Origin: Clostridia bacterium
GTDB taxonomy: Bacteria > Bacillota > Clostridia > Christensenellales > Pumilibacteraceae
DNA length: 64,000 nucleotides
Direction: 5' to 3'
Assembly: GCA_017500845.1 (NCBI GenBank)
Contig: JAFVXY010000022.1
Span: 1-64,000 of the forward strand
A program made the translations under genes and the position numbers. How positions within the stretch are numbered: position 1 is the stretch's first letter; each line of letters starts with the position of its first letter. Positions 52,300 through 60,308 of this stretch are shown in pieces. The notes below the pieces were generated by a model. That model saw only the letters and a program-made list of their open reading frames with translations, was not told where the DNA came from and made no database searches.

Positions 52300-53523
52300 A
52301 TGCAATCGGTAAAAAACATATACAAAATAGGGTTTGGACCATCAAGCTCGCATACTATGGCGCCTGTTAAGGCGGCAACTCTATACAAGGCGAAGTTCCC
52401 TGCGGACGAGTACAAGGTAGTCATCTATGACTCTCTTGCAAAAACGGGCAAGGGGCACCTTACCGACAAGGCGATTATTCAGGCGTTTGCCCACAAAAAG
52501 GTGACGGTCGTATTCGACCCCGACACCGCGGTTCCCCATCCCAACACTATGGATTTTTATACCGGCGATGGCGAAAACTTCGTTAGAGTATTCAGCGTAG
52601 GCGGTGGCGAAATAGTAGTTGAGGGCGAGCCGATTGACGACAAAAAGGTAAAAAACGTTTATCCTCACAATACTTTTCGCGGTATAGTTAAATTTTGCGA
52701 AAAGAACGGACTTTCGCTAAGCGAATACGTTTTCCATTTTGAGGACGAGGATATTCACGACTATTTGCTTACCGTTTGGCGTACCATGAACGAGGCAATC
52801 TCGGCGGGACTTAAGGCGACGGGCGTGCTTGGCGGCGGACTGCGAGTAGAACGCAAGGCGAAAATGCTTTTTAATCAAAGGTTTATGGACGAGTCGCCCG
52901 AAACGAGAGAAAGCCGTTTGGTGTGCGCGTTTGCGTATGCAGTGTCCGAGCAGAACGCAGGCGGTGGCAAAATTGTTACCGCACCGACGTGCGGAGCGTG
53001 CGGCGTGTTGCCTGCTGTTCTTAGCTACATGAAGCAAAAACGCAAATTCAGTGACGAGGATTTTGTTCGCGCGCTTGCGGTAGCCGGACTTATCGGCAAC
53101 CTTATAAAGACTAACGCGTCCATCAGCGGTGCAGAGTGCGGTTGTCAGGCAGAAATAGGCTCGGCTTGTTCTATGGCGGCGGCGGCTTTGGGTGAGCTTT
53201 TTGGTATGAGTATTTCGCAAATCGAGTATGCGGCTGAAATGGCAATCGAGCATCATCTTGGACTTACCTGCGACCCTGTTAATGGGCTTGTTCAAATTCC
53301 GTGTATCGAGCGTAATGCCGTTGCGGCAATGCGTGCTATAAACTCGGTCAATCTTGCAAGCTTTTTGTATACCACGCGTAAAATATCTTTCGATACGATA
53401 GTCAAAACTATGTACGAAACGGGCAAGGACCTCAGCAACCGCTATCGCGAAACGTCCGAGGGCGGCCTTGCAAAATCCGTTCAGATAAAGACTAAGGCAA
53501 AGACACCCAAAAGCTGTGACTAA
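52300..53523 (+). CDS. sdaA: L-serine ammonia-lyase, iron-sulfur type, single chain
   Basis: 407 residues containing both halves of the enzyme. GFGPSSSHTMAP opens the beta-like domain; the [4Fe-4S] region of the alpha-like domain is APTCGACGVLPAVL followed by CGCQAEIGSACSMAA. Converts L-serine to pyruvate and ammonia via 2-aminoacrylate. GGAG lies ten bases upstream of the ATG. Followed by threonine dehydratase and RidA, a catabolic set. Confidence 0.93.
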   Translation: MQSVKNIYKIGFGPSSSHTMAPVKAATLYKAKFPADEYKVVIYDSLAKTGKGHLTDKAIIQAFAHKKVTVVFDPDTAVPHPNTMDFYTGDGENFVRVFSVGGGEIVVEGEPIDDKKVKNVYPHNTFRGIVKFCEKNGLSLSEYVFHFEDEDIHDYLLTVWRTMNEAISAGLKATGVLGGGLRVERKAKMLFNQRFMDESPETRESRLVCAFAYAVSEQNAGGGKIVTAPTCGACGVLPAVLSYMKQKRKFSDEDFVRALAVAGLIGNLIKTNASISGAECGCQAEIGSACSMAAAALGELFGMSISQIEYAAEMAIEHHLGLTCDPVNGLVQIPCIERNAVAAMRAINSVNLASFLYTTRKISFDTIVKTMYETGKDLSNRYRETSEGGLAKSVQIKTKAKTPKSCD

Positions 53524-53557
53524 GTCAAAATAATGCCAATAAAAAAGGAGAAAAGCG

Positions 53558-54751
53558 ATGATAACTCTCGAAAAGGTAAAGGACGCCGCAAGGGCACTAA
53601 AGCCGATTATAAGCAATACGGACATTTTGCCTATGCCCATAAAGTGCGACAACCAGATTTTTCTTAAAACTGAAAACCTTCAAATTACGGGCTCGTTCAA
53701 AATAAGAGGTGCGTCTTACAAGATATCAAAGCTCTCGCCCGAGGAAAGGGCGAGGGGTGTAATAGCATGCTCGGCAGGAAACCACGCTCAGGGCGTTGCG
53801 CTTGCCGCACAAAAGAACAACATTCCCGCGCTTATTTGCCTTCCCGAGGGTGCGCCCATATCCAAAATAGAGGCAACGCGTAGCTATGGCGCGCAGATTA
53901 TGCTTGTCAAGGGTGTGTACGATGACGCATATCAAAGGGCGCTCGAGCTTCAAAAGGAGCACGGCTATACCTTTATTCATCCGTTTGACGATGATGACGT
54001 AATAGCAGGTCAAGGCACGCTTTCGTTAGAAATCTTAGAGGAAATGCCCGACCTTGACGCGATAGTAGTTCCCATCGGTGGCGGTGGACTTATATCGGGC
54101 GTAGCGTTCGCCGCAAAGCAAATCAAGCCAAGCATCAAGGTGTATGGCGTGCAGGCAAGCAATGCGTCTAGCATGTATAACTCCATCAAGGAGGATAGGG
54201 CAATCAAGCTTGCTTCGGTCAACACGCTTGCCGACGGTATTGCAGTAAAACAGCCGGGCGACCTCACTTTTGACTATACCAAGCATTACGTGGACGAGAT
54301 TTTCACCGTAAACGAGGCGGAAATTTACACCGCAATCCTTACGCTTATCGAAAAGAAGAAAATGGTTGCAGAGGGTGCGGGCGCAGTTGCACTTGCTGCC
54401 GCTATGTTTAACAAGCTGCCGCTTACAAACAAAAAGGTTTGTTGTGTAATTTCGGGCGGTAATATCGACGTAAACAGATTGTCGCGCGTAATCACGCAAG
54501 GTCTACTCAACACAGGCAGACGTGCAATGATCACCATTCAGCTAAAGGACACCCCCGGTCAGCTTAGCGAGGCAATTCAGTGCGTAGCAAAGCTGGGCGC
54601 AAACGTAATTTCCGCTCAGCACGAGCGTCTTGCGGCAAATGGCGATATCGACACCTGCTACCTCAAATTAGAGCTTGAAACACGAAATTTTGAGCATATT
54701 CAGTCAATCAAAGCTACCCTTCACGGAAACGGCTTTAGTATAATAGTATAA
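53558..54751 (+). CDS. tdcB: Threonine ammonia-lyase, catabolic type
   Basis: 397 residues. PLP-binding Lys48 in GSFKIRGA, glycine loop GGGGLISGVAFA, and a C-terminal ACT-like regulatory domain (about 325-397). The single ACT domain and the neighbours suggest the degradative enzyme; it makes 2-oxobutyrate and ammonia and also acts on serine. AAAGGAG precedes the ATG. A role in isoleucine synthesis is possible, as no ilv gene is visible here. Confidence 0.9.
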   Translation: MITLEKVKDAARALKPIISNTDILPMPIKCDNQIFLKTENLQITGSFKIRGASYKISKLSPEERARGVIACSAGNHAQGVALAAQKNNIPALICLPEGAPISKIEATRSYGAQIMLVKGVYDDAYQRALELQKEHGYTFIHPFDDDDVIAGQGTLSLEILEEMPDLDAIVVPIGGGGLISGVAFAAKQIKPSIKVYGVQASNASSMYNSIKEDRAIKLASVNTLADGIAVKQPGDLTFDYTKHYVDEIFTVNEAEIYTAILTLIEKKKMVAEGAGAVALAAAMFNKLPLTNKKVCCVISGGNIDVNRLSRVITQGLLNTGRRAMITIQLKDTPGQLSEAIQCVAKLGANVISAQHERLAANGDIDTCYLKLELETRNFEHIQSIKATLHGNGFSIIV

Positions 54752-54765
54752 AAGGAGATACAAAA

Positions 54766-55137
54766 ATGAAAGTTATCAAGACAGACAAAGCACCCGGCGC
54801 AATCGGACCTTACTCGCAAGGCATGATCGTAAACAACCTTGTTTACACCTCGGGACAGATTCCCCTCAACCCCCAAACCGGCGAAATCGCAGGCACCACC
54901 ATCGAAGAGCAGACCGAGCAGGTTTGCAAGAACGTAGTTGGCGTGCTTGAGGGAGCAGGCACCTCGATTGACAAGGTATTCAAGACCATGTGCTTCCTTA
55001 GCGATATGAGCGACTTTGCGGCATTCAACGGCGTATATGCAAAGTATTTCACCTCTTGCCCGGCACGCTCGTGCGTAGCTGTAAAGACTCTTCCGAAGAA
55101 CGTTTTGGTAGAGGTAGAGGTTATCGCAGAGCTCTAA
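54766..55137 (+). CDS. ridA: RidA, reactive enamine/imine deaminase
   Basis: 123 residues. The catalytic arginine is Arg101 in CPARSCV; GAIGPYSQG and TSGQIPLNPQTGE are family signatures. RidA hydrolyses 2-aminoacrylate and 2-aminocrotonate, the unstable products of the two dehydratases encoded just upstream, preventing damage to PLP enzymes. AAAGGAG lies before the ATG, 14 bp after tdcB. Confidence 0.96.
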   Translation: MKVIKTDKAPGAIGPYSQGMIVNNLVYTSGQIPLNPQTGEIAGTTIEEQTEQVCKNVVGVLEGAGTSIDKVFKTMCFLSDMSDFAAFNGVYAKYFTSCPARSCVAVKTLPKNVLVEVEVIAEL

Positions 55138-55167
55138 ATCAAGCATACGTATATTGATTTTATGTAC

Positions 55168-55204
55168 AAAGCACCCCAAAAGCATTAGCCTTTGAGGTGC
55201 TTTT
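55168..55204 (+). terminator. Terminator after ridA
   Basis: AAAGCACCCCAAA pairs with TTTGAGGTGCTTT with one mismatch; T-run follows. Confidence 0.75.
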
Positions 55205-55226
55205 ATGTATATTTTTATTGAGTCGG

Positions 55227-56507
55227 TTACTCGCCAAGGGTGATATCGAATGTAAGAAGATCCTCGCCGCGAAGCACGGTTACCGTTACGGTGTCGCCGG
55301 GGACGGAAGTAAGAAGCGGGTCGGTAAAGTGGAATTGTCGCTTGCCCTCGTAGGTTACACCGTCCACCGTTATGGACACGAGAACGTCGTTTTCCTGCAG
55401 CTTGCCTGCGCTTGCGCCCTCGGCGGAATTTACGGTTACCGTTTCACGAATTTTCATATTGCCGTGTTCGTCGATGTAAGCAGATGAGTCGGTAGAGTAA
55501 ATGGTGATGCCAAGCATACCTTTTTCAAAAACGCCGTCTTCTATGATGTTGTCGGCAACACGAATAGCGATAGAGGTGGGTATTGCGTACGCCATATTTT
55601 CGATAGAGGTATCGCTCGCCTTGGCGTTTACGATGCCTATAAGATTGCCGCTTGTATCAAAAAGGCCGCCGCCGCTGTTGCCCGAGTTTACAGGGGTGTC
55701 AATACGCATTACTCGCATATTTACGTACGACGATTCGGTTTCGATGTCGGTCATGGGGATGGTTTCGCTGTCTACGCTTACAATTCCCTCGGTTGCCGAG
55801 ATTCCGTAGCCTGCGGGGTTGCCAATAGCAATTGCAGTTTGACCAACCGCTACCTCATCGGAGGCAACGGTTACCGCAAGAGGAATTTCACTGCTAAAAT
55901 AATCGTCCGTGGCCTTAAGAATTGCAATATCGTACAGCGAGCTTCCGCCCACGTAAGATGCGGAAATCGCGCTTCCACCGTACGGTGTAACGGTTATCGT
56001 GTCGCTTATGCCTGTATCGGTGCTACTGTCCATGCTGAATACAACGTGAAAGTTGGTGATTATGTATGCCGAGCCGGCTGTTGCATTAAGCCTATAAATC
56101 ACGCCCGCGCCTGCTTGTGAAAAGCTACCCGATTCCATAAAGCTCGGCCTTGCTTTGGTGAAGGCGCAATTAATCAAAACGGCGCTTCTGAGTCCCTTGT
56201 TTATTGCGCCCGAGTTATCCACGGCTTCTTCAAAGCTGAGATACTCAAACAAAAAATCGCTAATAGTGCCCTCAAAGCCGTTTTTTACAGCCTCGTTATA
56301 GAGGTCGGTGATGGTAATGCTCGTTCCGTTCTTGCCGTCCTTGCCATCTACGCCGTCCTTACCCTTAAGGGAAAGAAGCCATTCCGCCTCGGTGCCCTCA
56401 AAGCCGTTTTGCACAGCTATGTCGTATGCCGAAGCCTCACAGCCTACGGCAAAAACGAGCAAAGTCGCCATCACAATCGTTAGAATTAGGCTTTTTATTT
56501 TGTTCAT
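55227..56507 (-). CDS. HtrA/DegP-like serine protease lipoprotein
   Basis: 426 residues; AGGAGT before the ATG on the minus strand. Signal peptide with lipobox FAVGC (Cys23). Residues 49-61 are collagen-like Gly-X-Y triplets (GKDGVDGKDGKNG), flanked by two copies of an AVxNGFEGT motif (about 31-47 and 73-90). Trypsin-like domain with complete triad His154 (TNFHVV), Asp193 (YDIAIL) and Ser278 (GNSGGG), then a C-terminal PDZ domain. Surface quality-control protease. The gene is convergent with ridA. The 376-bp gap upstream to the next gene holds only promoters and leaders. Confidence 0.88.
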   Translation of the reverse strand: MNKIKSLILTIVMATLLVFAVGCEASAYDIAVQNGFEGTEAEWLLSLKGKDGVDGKDGKNGTSITITDLYNEAVKNGFEGTISDFLFEYLSFEEAVDNSGAINKGLRSAVLINCAFTKARPSFMESGSFSQAGAGVIYRLNATAGSAYIITNFHVVFSMDSSTDTGISDTITVTPYGGSAISASYVGGSSLYDIAILKATDDYFSSEIPLAVTVASDEVAVGQTAIAIGNPAGYGISATEGIVSVDSETIPMTDIETESSYVNMRVMRIDTPVNSGNSGGGLFDTSGNLIGIVNAKASDTSIENMAYAIPTSIAIRVADNIIEDGVFEKGMLGITIYSTDSSAYIDEHGNMKIRETVTVNSAEGASAGKLQENDVLVSITVDGVTYEGKRQFHFTDPLLTSVPGDTVTVTVLRGEDLLTFDITLGE

Positions 56508-56700
56508 AAGAGTTTACTCCTCGTAATTTACTGTAGTATTATACACCATTTTAATATTTTTTACTATATTTTATTGAAATTGTAAACAAATTCAACTGAA
56601 ATTTTGACGAAAATTTTTGCGAACGGTTAATTTTGTTTTTGCGCTTGTCGCAGCATACCGTCTAAAAAGGGCGCGTTGGTCAAAAATTATTCTTATTTTA

Positions 56701-56729
56701 TTGACAAATTGCATTTTTAGTGGTATTAT
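56701..56729 (+). promoter_or_regulatory. Sigma-A promoter of the YbjN-like gene
   Basis: TTGACA 56701-56706, 17-bp spacer, TATTAT 56724-56729 with TGG extension. Confidence 0.65.
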
Positions 56730-56735
56730 AGTTTA

Positions 56736-56883
56736 GAATATATATAATATAAAGAAGTATTATAGAAGGACGTGACGTTCGGGATATTTTGTTTGGCAGC
56801 CAAGGGACGGCTTCGGCGGCGGAAGAATATAAATACGAGCCGCAACAAATTTATTGCAAAATTTTTTTAGGAGGGCATTATTT
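56736..56883 (+). promoter_or_regulatory. Long structured leader of the YbjN-like gene
   Basis: About 148 bases between the predicted +1 and the ATG, the longest leader in the window. It holds a G+C-rich core within A+T-rich flanks; GCGGC near 56818 can pair with GCCGC near 56841, and GGACGTGACGTTC near 56768 is partly self-complementary. No known riboswitch recognised. Confidence 0.35.
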
Positions 56884-57363
56884 ATGTCAGATACAAAGCA
56901 GATGCAGGCACAAAGAGTTTATAAGTCCATTATTAATATGTTGGACTCAAGAGATTGGAAATACGAAAGACATGACGAAGATCTTTTGATTAAAAGCGGA
57001 ATAAAGGGCGAGGATTTGCCCATCGAGTTCATTCTTTTCGTTGATGCGGAAAGGGAGCTTATAAGATTGCTTTCTAAGCTGCCGTTTTCTATCCCTGAGG
57101 ATAAGCGAGTGGACGCGGCAGTAGCTGTTTGTGCCGCAAACAACTGTATGATCAACGGATGCTTTGATTTTGATATGAACGACGGTGATCTTAGCTTTAG
57201 ACTTGTGTCCAGCTATAAGTCGGGTAGCGTGCTCAGCGACGATTTGCTGGAGTATATGATTTTGGTTTCGGCGTCGACCATCGACAAGTACAACGACAAA
57301 TTCTTTATGCTTGGTAAGGGTATGCTTACCGCCGAGCAGTTCCTTAAGCAAGAGGGCAACTAA
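56884..57363 (+). CDS. YbjN-like domain protein
   Basis: 159 residues; AGGAGG sets the ATG at 56884. Cytoplasmic, no signal. The alternating strand/helix pattern (LPIEFILFVDAERELIRLLSKLPF; a central VAVCAANNCMINGCFDFD helix-strand; YMILVSASTIDKYNDKF) and the length match YbjN/type III chaperone-like proteins. Their function is mostly unknown; E. coli YbjN affects motility and stress responses. Single gene with its own promoter and terminator. Confidence 0.7.
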   Translation: MSDTKQMQAQRVYKSIINMLDSRDWKYERHDEDLLIKSGIKGEDLPIEFILFVDAERELIRLLSKLPFSIPEDKRVDAAVAVCAANNCMINGCFDFDMNDGDLSFRLVSSYKSGSVLSDDLLEYMILVSASTIDKYNDKFFMLGKGMLTAEQFLKQEGN

Positions 57364-57386
57364 CGATAGATAAATTCACAAGCAAT

Positions 57387-57427
57387 AAAAAGAGCAAAAC
57401 GTTAATAAAACGGCTTGCTCTTTTTTT
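57387..57427 (+). terminator. Terminator after the YbjN-like gene
   Basis: AAAAAGAGCAA (57387-57397) pairs with TTGCTCTTTTT (57415-57425). Confidence 0.8.
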
Positions 57428-57465
57428 GTTGAGTGATATTTACGCCTACCAACTTGGCCGGCGAC

Positions 57466-57494
57466 TTGCTTTTTTGCGGCAATTGTGGTATAAT
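57466..57494 (+). promoter_or_regulatory. Sigma-A promoter of the two-component operon
   Basis: TTGCTT 57466-57471, 17-bp spacer, TATAAT 57489-57494 with TGG extension. Confidence 0.7.
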
Positions 57495-57514
57495 ATCACA
57501 TCAAAAATTGTGAT
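57495..57514. promoter_or_regulatory. Inverted repeat at the start of transcription
   Basis: ATCACA (57495-57500) and TGTGAT (57509-57514), perfect 6-base arms 8 bp apart, starting at the last base before the predicted +1 region. A possible operator for the response regulator or another factor. Confidence 0.4.
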
Positions 57515-57567
57515 TTTTAATACTTGCTTAACAATTTGAAAGTATATTACTATAGGAGCTTAGTGGT

Positions 57568-58236
57568 ATGTTCAAGATTTTACTTGCCGAGGACGAAATT
57601 AACCTCAACAAAATTCTATCTTCAAGGCTAAAAAAGGAAGGCTACGAGGTGTACTCTGCCTTTGATGGACAAGAAGCGTACGAGGTTTTGTTGTCTAAGC
57701 CTATCGACTTAGTTGTGACCGACGTTATGATGCCTGTCGTTGACGGAGTAGAGCTTACAAAAAGGGCGCGCCAGGTTAGCAACGATATACCCGTTATTAT
57801 GCTGACGGCGCTAAGCGAGCTGGAGGACAAGGTTAAGGGCTTCGAGGCGGGTGCGGACGATTATTTATCCAAGCCGTTTGCCTTCAAGGAGCTGCTTCTT
57901 CGCATCAAGGCATTGTTGCGCAGATACAAAAAGGCGTCCGAGGGTAAGCTTATTATAGGTAGCTCGGTTCTTGACTACAGCACGATGACCTTTACCGAGG
58001 ATGGGGTGGAAATCTCCTTGGGTAAAAAGGAATTTGGCATACTGTTTTTGTTGCTTACTTCGCCCGGATTTATTTTTTCTCGCGAGCAAATTCTAAGCGA
58101 AATTTGGGGATACGACAGCGAAAGCAACGACCGCACAATTGATACGCACATTACTTGGATTCGCAGTAAAATCAGCGGCAAGGATTTCGAGATTGTGACG
58201 GCGCGCGGTCTGGGTTATAAGGCGGTGCTCAAATGA
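57568..58236 (+). CDS. OmpR-family response regulator
   Basis: 222 residues. Receiver domain with phosphoacceptor Asp52 (VVTDVMMPV), conserved Thr in MLTAL and Lys in LSKPF, then a winged-helix DNA-binding domain (about 125-222; TIDTHITWIRSKIS, GLGYKAVL). TAGGAG precedes the ATG. Overlaps the kinase gene by 4 bp. Probable targets are its own operon and the two genes behind the kinase. Confidence 0.94.
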   Translation: MFKILLAEDEINLNKILSSRLKKEGYEVYSAFDGQEAYEVLLSKPIDLVVTDVMMPVVDGVELTKRARQVSNDIPVIMLTALSELEDKVKGFEAGADDYLSKPFAFKELLLRIKALLRRYKKASEGKLIIGSSVLDYSTMTFTEDGVEISLGKKEFGILFLLLTSPGFIFSREQILSEIWGYDSESNDRTIDTHITWIRSKISGKDFEIVTARGLGYKAVLK

Positions 58237-59264
58237 AAAAGGTCAAAAAAACACGTAGCTTAGTCGCCAAAATTTTGGTGGGTGTAATTGCCTTACTTGC
58301 AGGAATGCTTGTTATATTTAATATGATTGGCGTGTTCGTGCTTGGCGATATTGACGGCAAAATAGAGCTCAACCCCACGGTAATCGTAGGCACGTTTGGC
58401 ATGATTGTGCTTGCAACTATATTCATAGTGATTATCTACAACGTACTTCTAAAACGCATCGAAGCACTTAACGAGGCGGTCAAAAGGGTAAGTCACGGCG
58501 ACTATACGGTTACCGTTTCGGACAAGGGCAACGACGAGCTTTCGCTTCTTGGCGAAAACTTCAATAAGATGGCAAAGGAGCTTGCCGCCAACGCTATGCT
58601 AAGCAAGGACTTTATCAGCTACGTTTCGCACGAGCTAAAAACTCCGCTAAGCGTAGTTCGCACTCATGCCGAAGCGCTGCTTGATGAGTGTGACGCGGAG
58701 GAGCGCAACGCTTATGCAAGCGTCATAATCAGCGAAACGGACAAGCTTAACGAAATGTCTAAAAGCATTATTACGCTGTGTAAGCTTGATAGCTCGGGAC
58801 TTTTGCCGATGAACGATGCTTTTAGTCCTGCCGAGCAAATCAAATCCTTCTTGCTTGCAACACAAGATAAGCCCGAAGCAAAAAAGCTTAATGTCGAGCT
58901 TGACGCAGAGGACTTTGACATTCGCGGTAACGCGGCTCTTACTTACCTCGTTTGGCAAAACCTTATTACCAACGCATACAAATTCACCGAGCAAGGTGGT
59001 AACGTCAAAATCAGCCTGACTAAATCGGATGGTGAGTTGCGTTTTACCGTGACGGATGACGGAGTTGGAATTTTGGACGGGGATAAGCAAAAGATTTTTA
59101 CGCTGTTCTTTGTAGGTAACCGCTCACGCAATAGCGAGGGTAGCGGAATCGGCTTGTATCTTACCAAGGTCGTGGTCGAAAAACTCGGGGGCGTTATCTC
59201 GTTTTTGTCGACAAAGGGCGAGGGAAGCACCTTTATTGTTACCTTACCGATAATGGACGTCTAA
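58233..59264 (+). CDS. Sensor histidine kinase
   Basis: 343 residues. Two membrane helices (about 10-36 and 48-70) with a very short outside loop, so it probably senses within the membrane or through a partner. HAMP domain (about 70-122), phosphoacceptor His133 in SHELKTPL, and ATPase boxes (NLITNAYKF, DDGVGI, GSGIGLYL). Short-loop kinases next to exporters or envelope genes often sense envelope-active compounds. Confidence 0.93.
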   Translation: MKKVKKTRSLVAKILVGVIALLAGMLVIFNMIGVFVLGDIDGKIELNPTVIVGTFGMIVLATIFIVIIYNVLLKRIEALNEAVKRVSHGDYTVTVSDKGNDELSLLGENFNKMAKELAANAMLSKDFISYVSHELKTPLSVVRTHAEALLDECDAEERNAYASVIISETDKLNEMSKSIITLCKLDSSGLLPMNDAFSPAEQIKSFLLATQDKPEAKKLNVELDAEDFDIRGNAALTYLVWQNLITNAYKFTEQGGNVKISLTKSDGELRFTVTDDGVGILDGDKQKIFTLFFVGNRSRNSEGSGIGLYLTKVVVEKLGGVISFLSTKGEGSTFIVTLPIMDV

Positions 59265-59291
59265 TAAAAAGGAAAAAGCAGGAGAGTATAT

Positions 59292-60308
59292 ATGTACAAA
59301 CTTAAGACGCTTATTATGAAAAAGCAGATTGCAAAAAAGCAGAAAAGCAAGCCTTTTGATTACGAGGCGGCAGAAAGCTTTATGCTTGCCGAGGACGAAA
59401 GCCCGCTTGTCAACAACAGCTATTATTTTTCCGCTCACGGTGAGAAAGAAAGCTTTTATTGCAGACTCGGACTCAGATCCGACCGCACTGAGGTTTGGTT
59501 TTATTATAACAATGGCGACGAGCGTCTGGTAGCAAAAACAAATTTATATAAGACTAATCCGCCCCTTAGAGTTAAAAGGACGGAAAGCGGCTGGGACGTT
59601 TTTTACGACGGCGAGCTGACTGACGAGCATAATAACTGTTCAAATGCAACCTTTGAGGGACACTTTAGCTCCAACCACGCGCCCGTGGACTTTTTCTCGC
59701 ATATGCCGCCCGTTTGTACGGCGAGGGCTATGGCGGCGGAAAAGTGGAGCAAGGAGTTTTTCGCCGAGGTGCAAAAAAACAATCAGGTTCATTACGAGCA
59801 GACGGGCAGACTTGTGGGCTTGCTTAAAATAGCAGGTGCGGAATACAATATCGACCTTCCCTGCGTGCGTGACCATTCCTTTGGTGCGCGTGAGTGGGAA
59901 TATATGAACAACCATCTTTGGATTATGGGAGTAAATGAGCGCAGTCAGATAAACTTTTCGATGGTGTCGTATCCTTCGCTAACCTTGCTCGAGGTTGGCA
60001 ATCTTATGGTAGACGGCAAAATGAGGTTTATGACGGGGTGTAGCTATAGGCGCGAGTTGGTTATGGGCGGCTTCCCCGAGACGCTTACCCTAAACCTTAA
60101 GATGGATGACGGAAGTCGCCTCAAGGTGGTAGTAAGCAAGGAGGACGAGGAAAGATATTCGTTTGACGGCGGAGCTTATAATTTCAGCGAGGGTGTTGCA
60201 ACCATTACTGTCGACGGCGAAAAATTCAGAGGCATTTTTGAGCTTGGCTACAACCGCAACCCAAAACGCATATTCAACGGAAAGGAAATACGAAAATTAA
60301 AGGTATGA
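59292..60308 (+). CDS. DUF7064/CrtC-like lipocalin-fold protein
   Basis: 338 residues, no signal peptide; AGGAGAG lies before the ATG, 27 bp after the kinase gene. Beta-rich throughout. The segment VRDHSFGAREWEYMNNHLWIM matches the (R)DHSWG-R-W signature I know from DUF7064/DUF7065 and hydroxyneurosporene-synthase-like double lipocalin proteins; the first ~180 residues would be the partner domain. Function is unknown in bacteria. The next gene starts 4 bp inside it, so the two products are made together. In my recollection similar domains are fused to PEP-synthase-like enzymes in insects. Confidence 0.6.
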   Translation: MYKLKTLIMKKQIAKKQKSKPFDYEAAESFMLAEDESPLVNNSYYFSAHGEKESFYCRLGLRSDRTEVWFYYNNGDERLVAKTNLYKTNPPLRVKRTESGWDVFYDGELTDEHNNCSNATFEGHFSSNHAPVDFFSHMPPVCTARAMAAEKWSKEFFAEVQKNNQVHYEQTGRLVGLLKIAGAEYNIDLPCVRDHSFGAREWEYMNNHLWIMGVNERSQINFSMVSYPSLTLLEVGNLMVDGKMRFMTGCSYRRELVMGGFPETLTLNLKMDDGSRLKVVVSKEDEERYSFDGGAYNFSEGVATITVDGEKFRGIFELGYNRNPKRIFNGKEIRKLKV

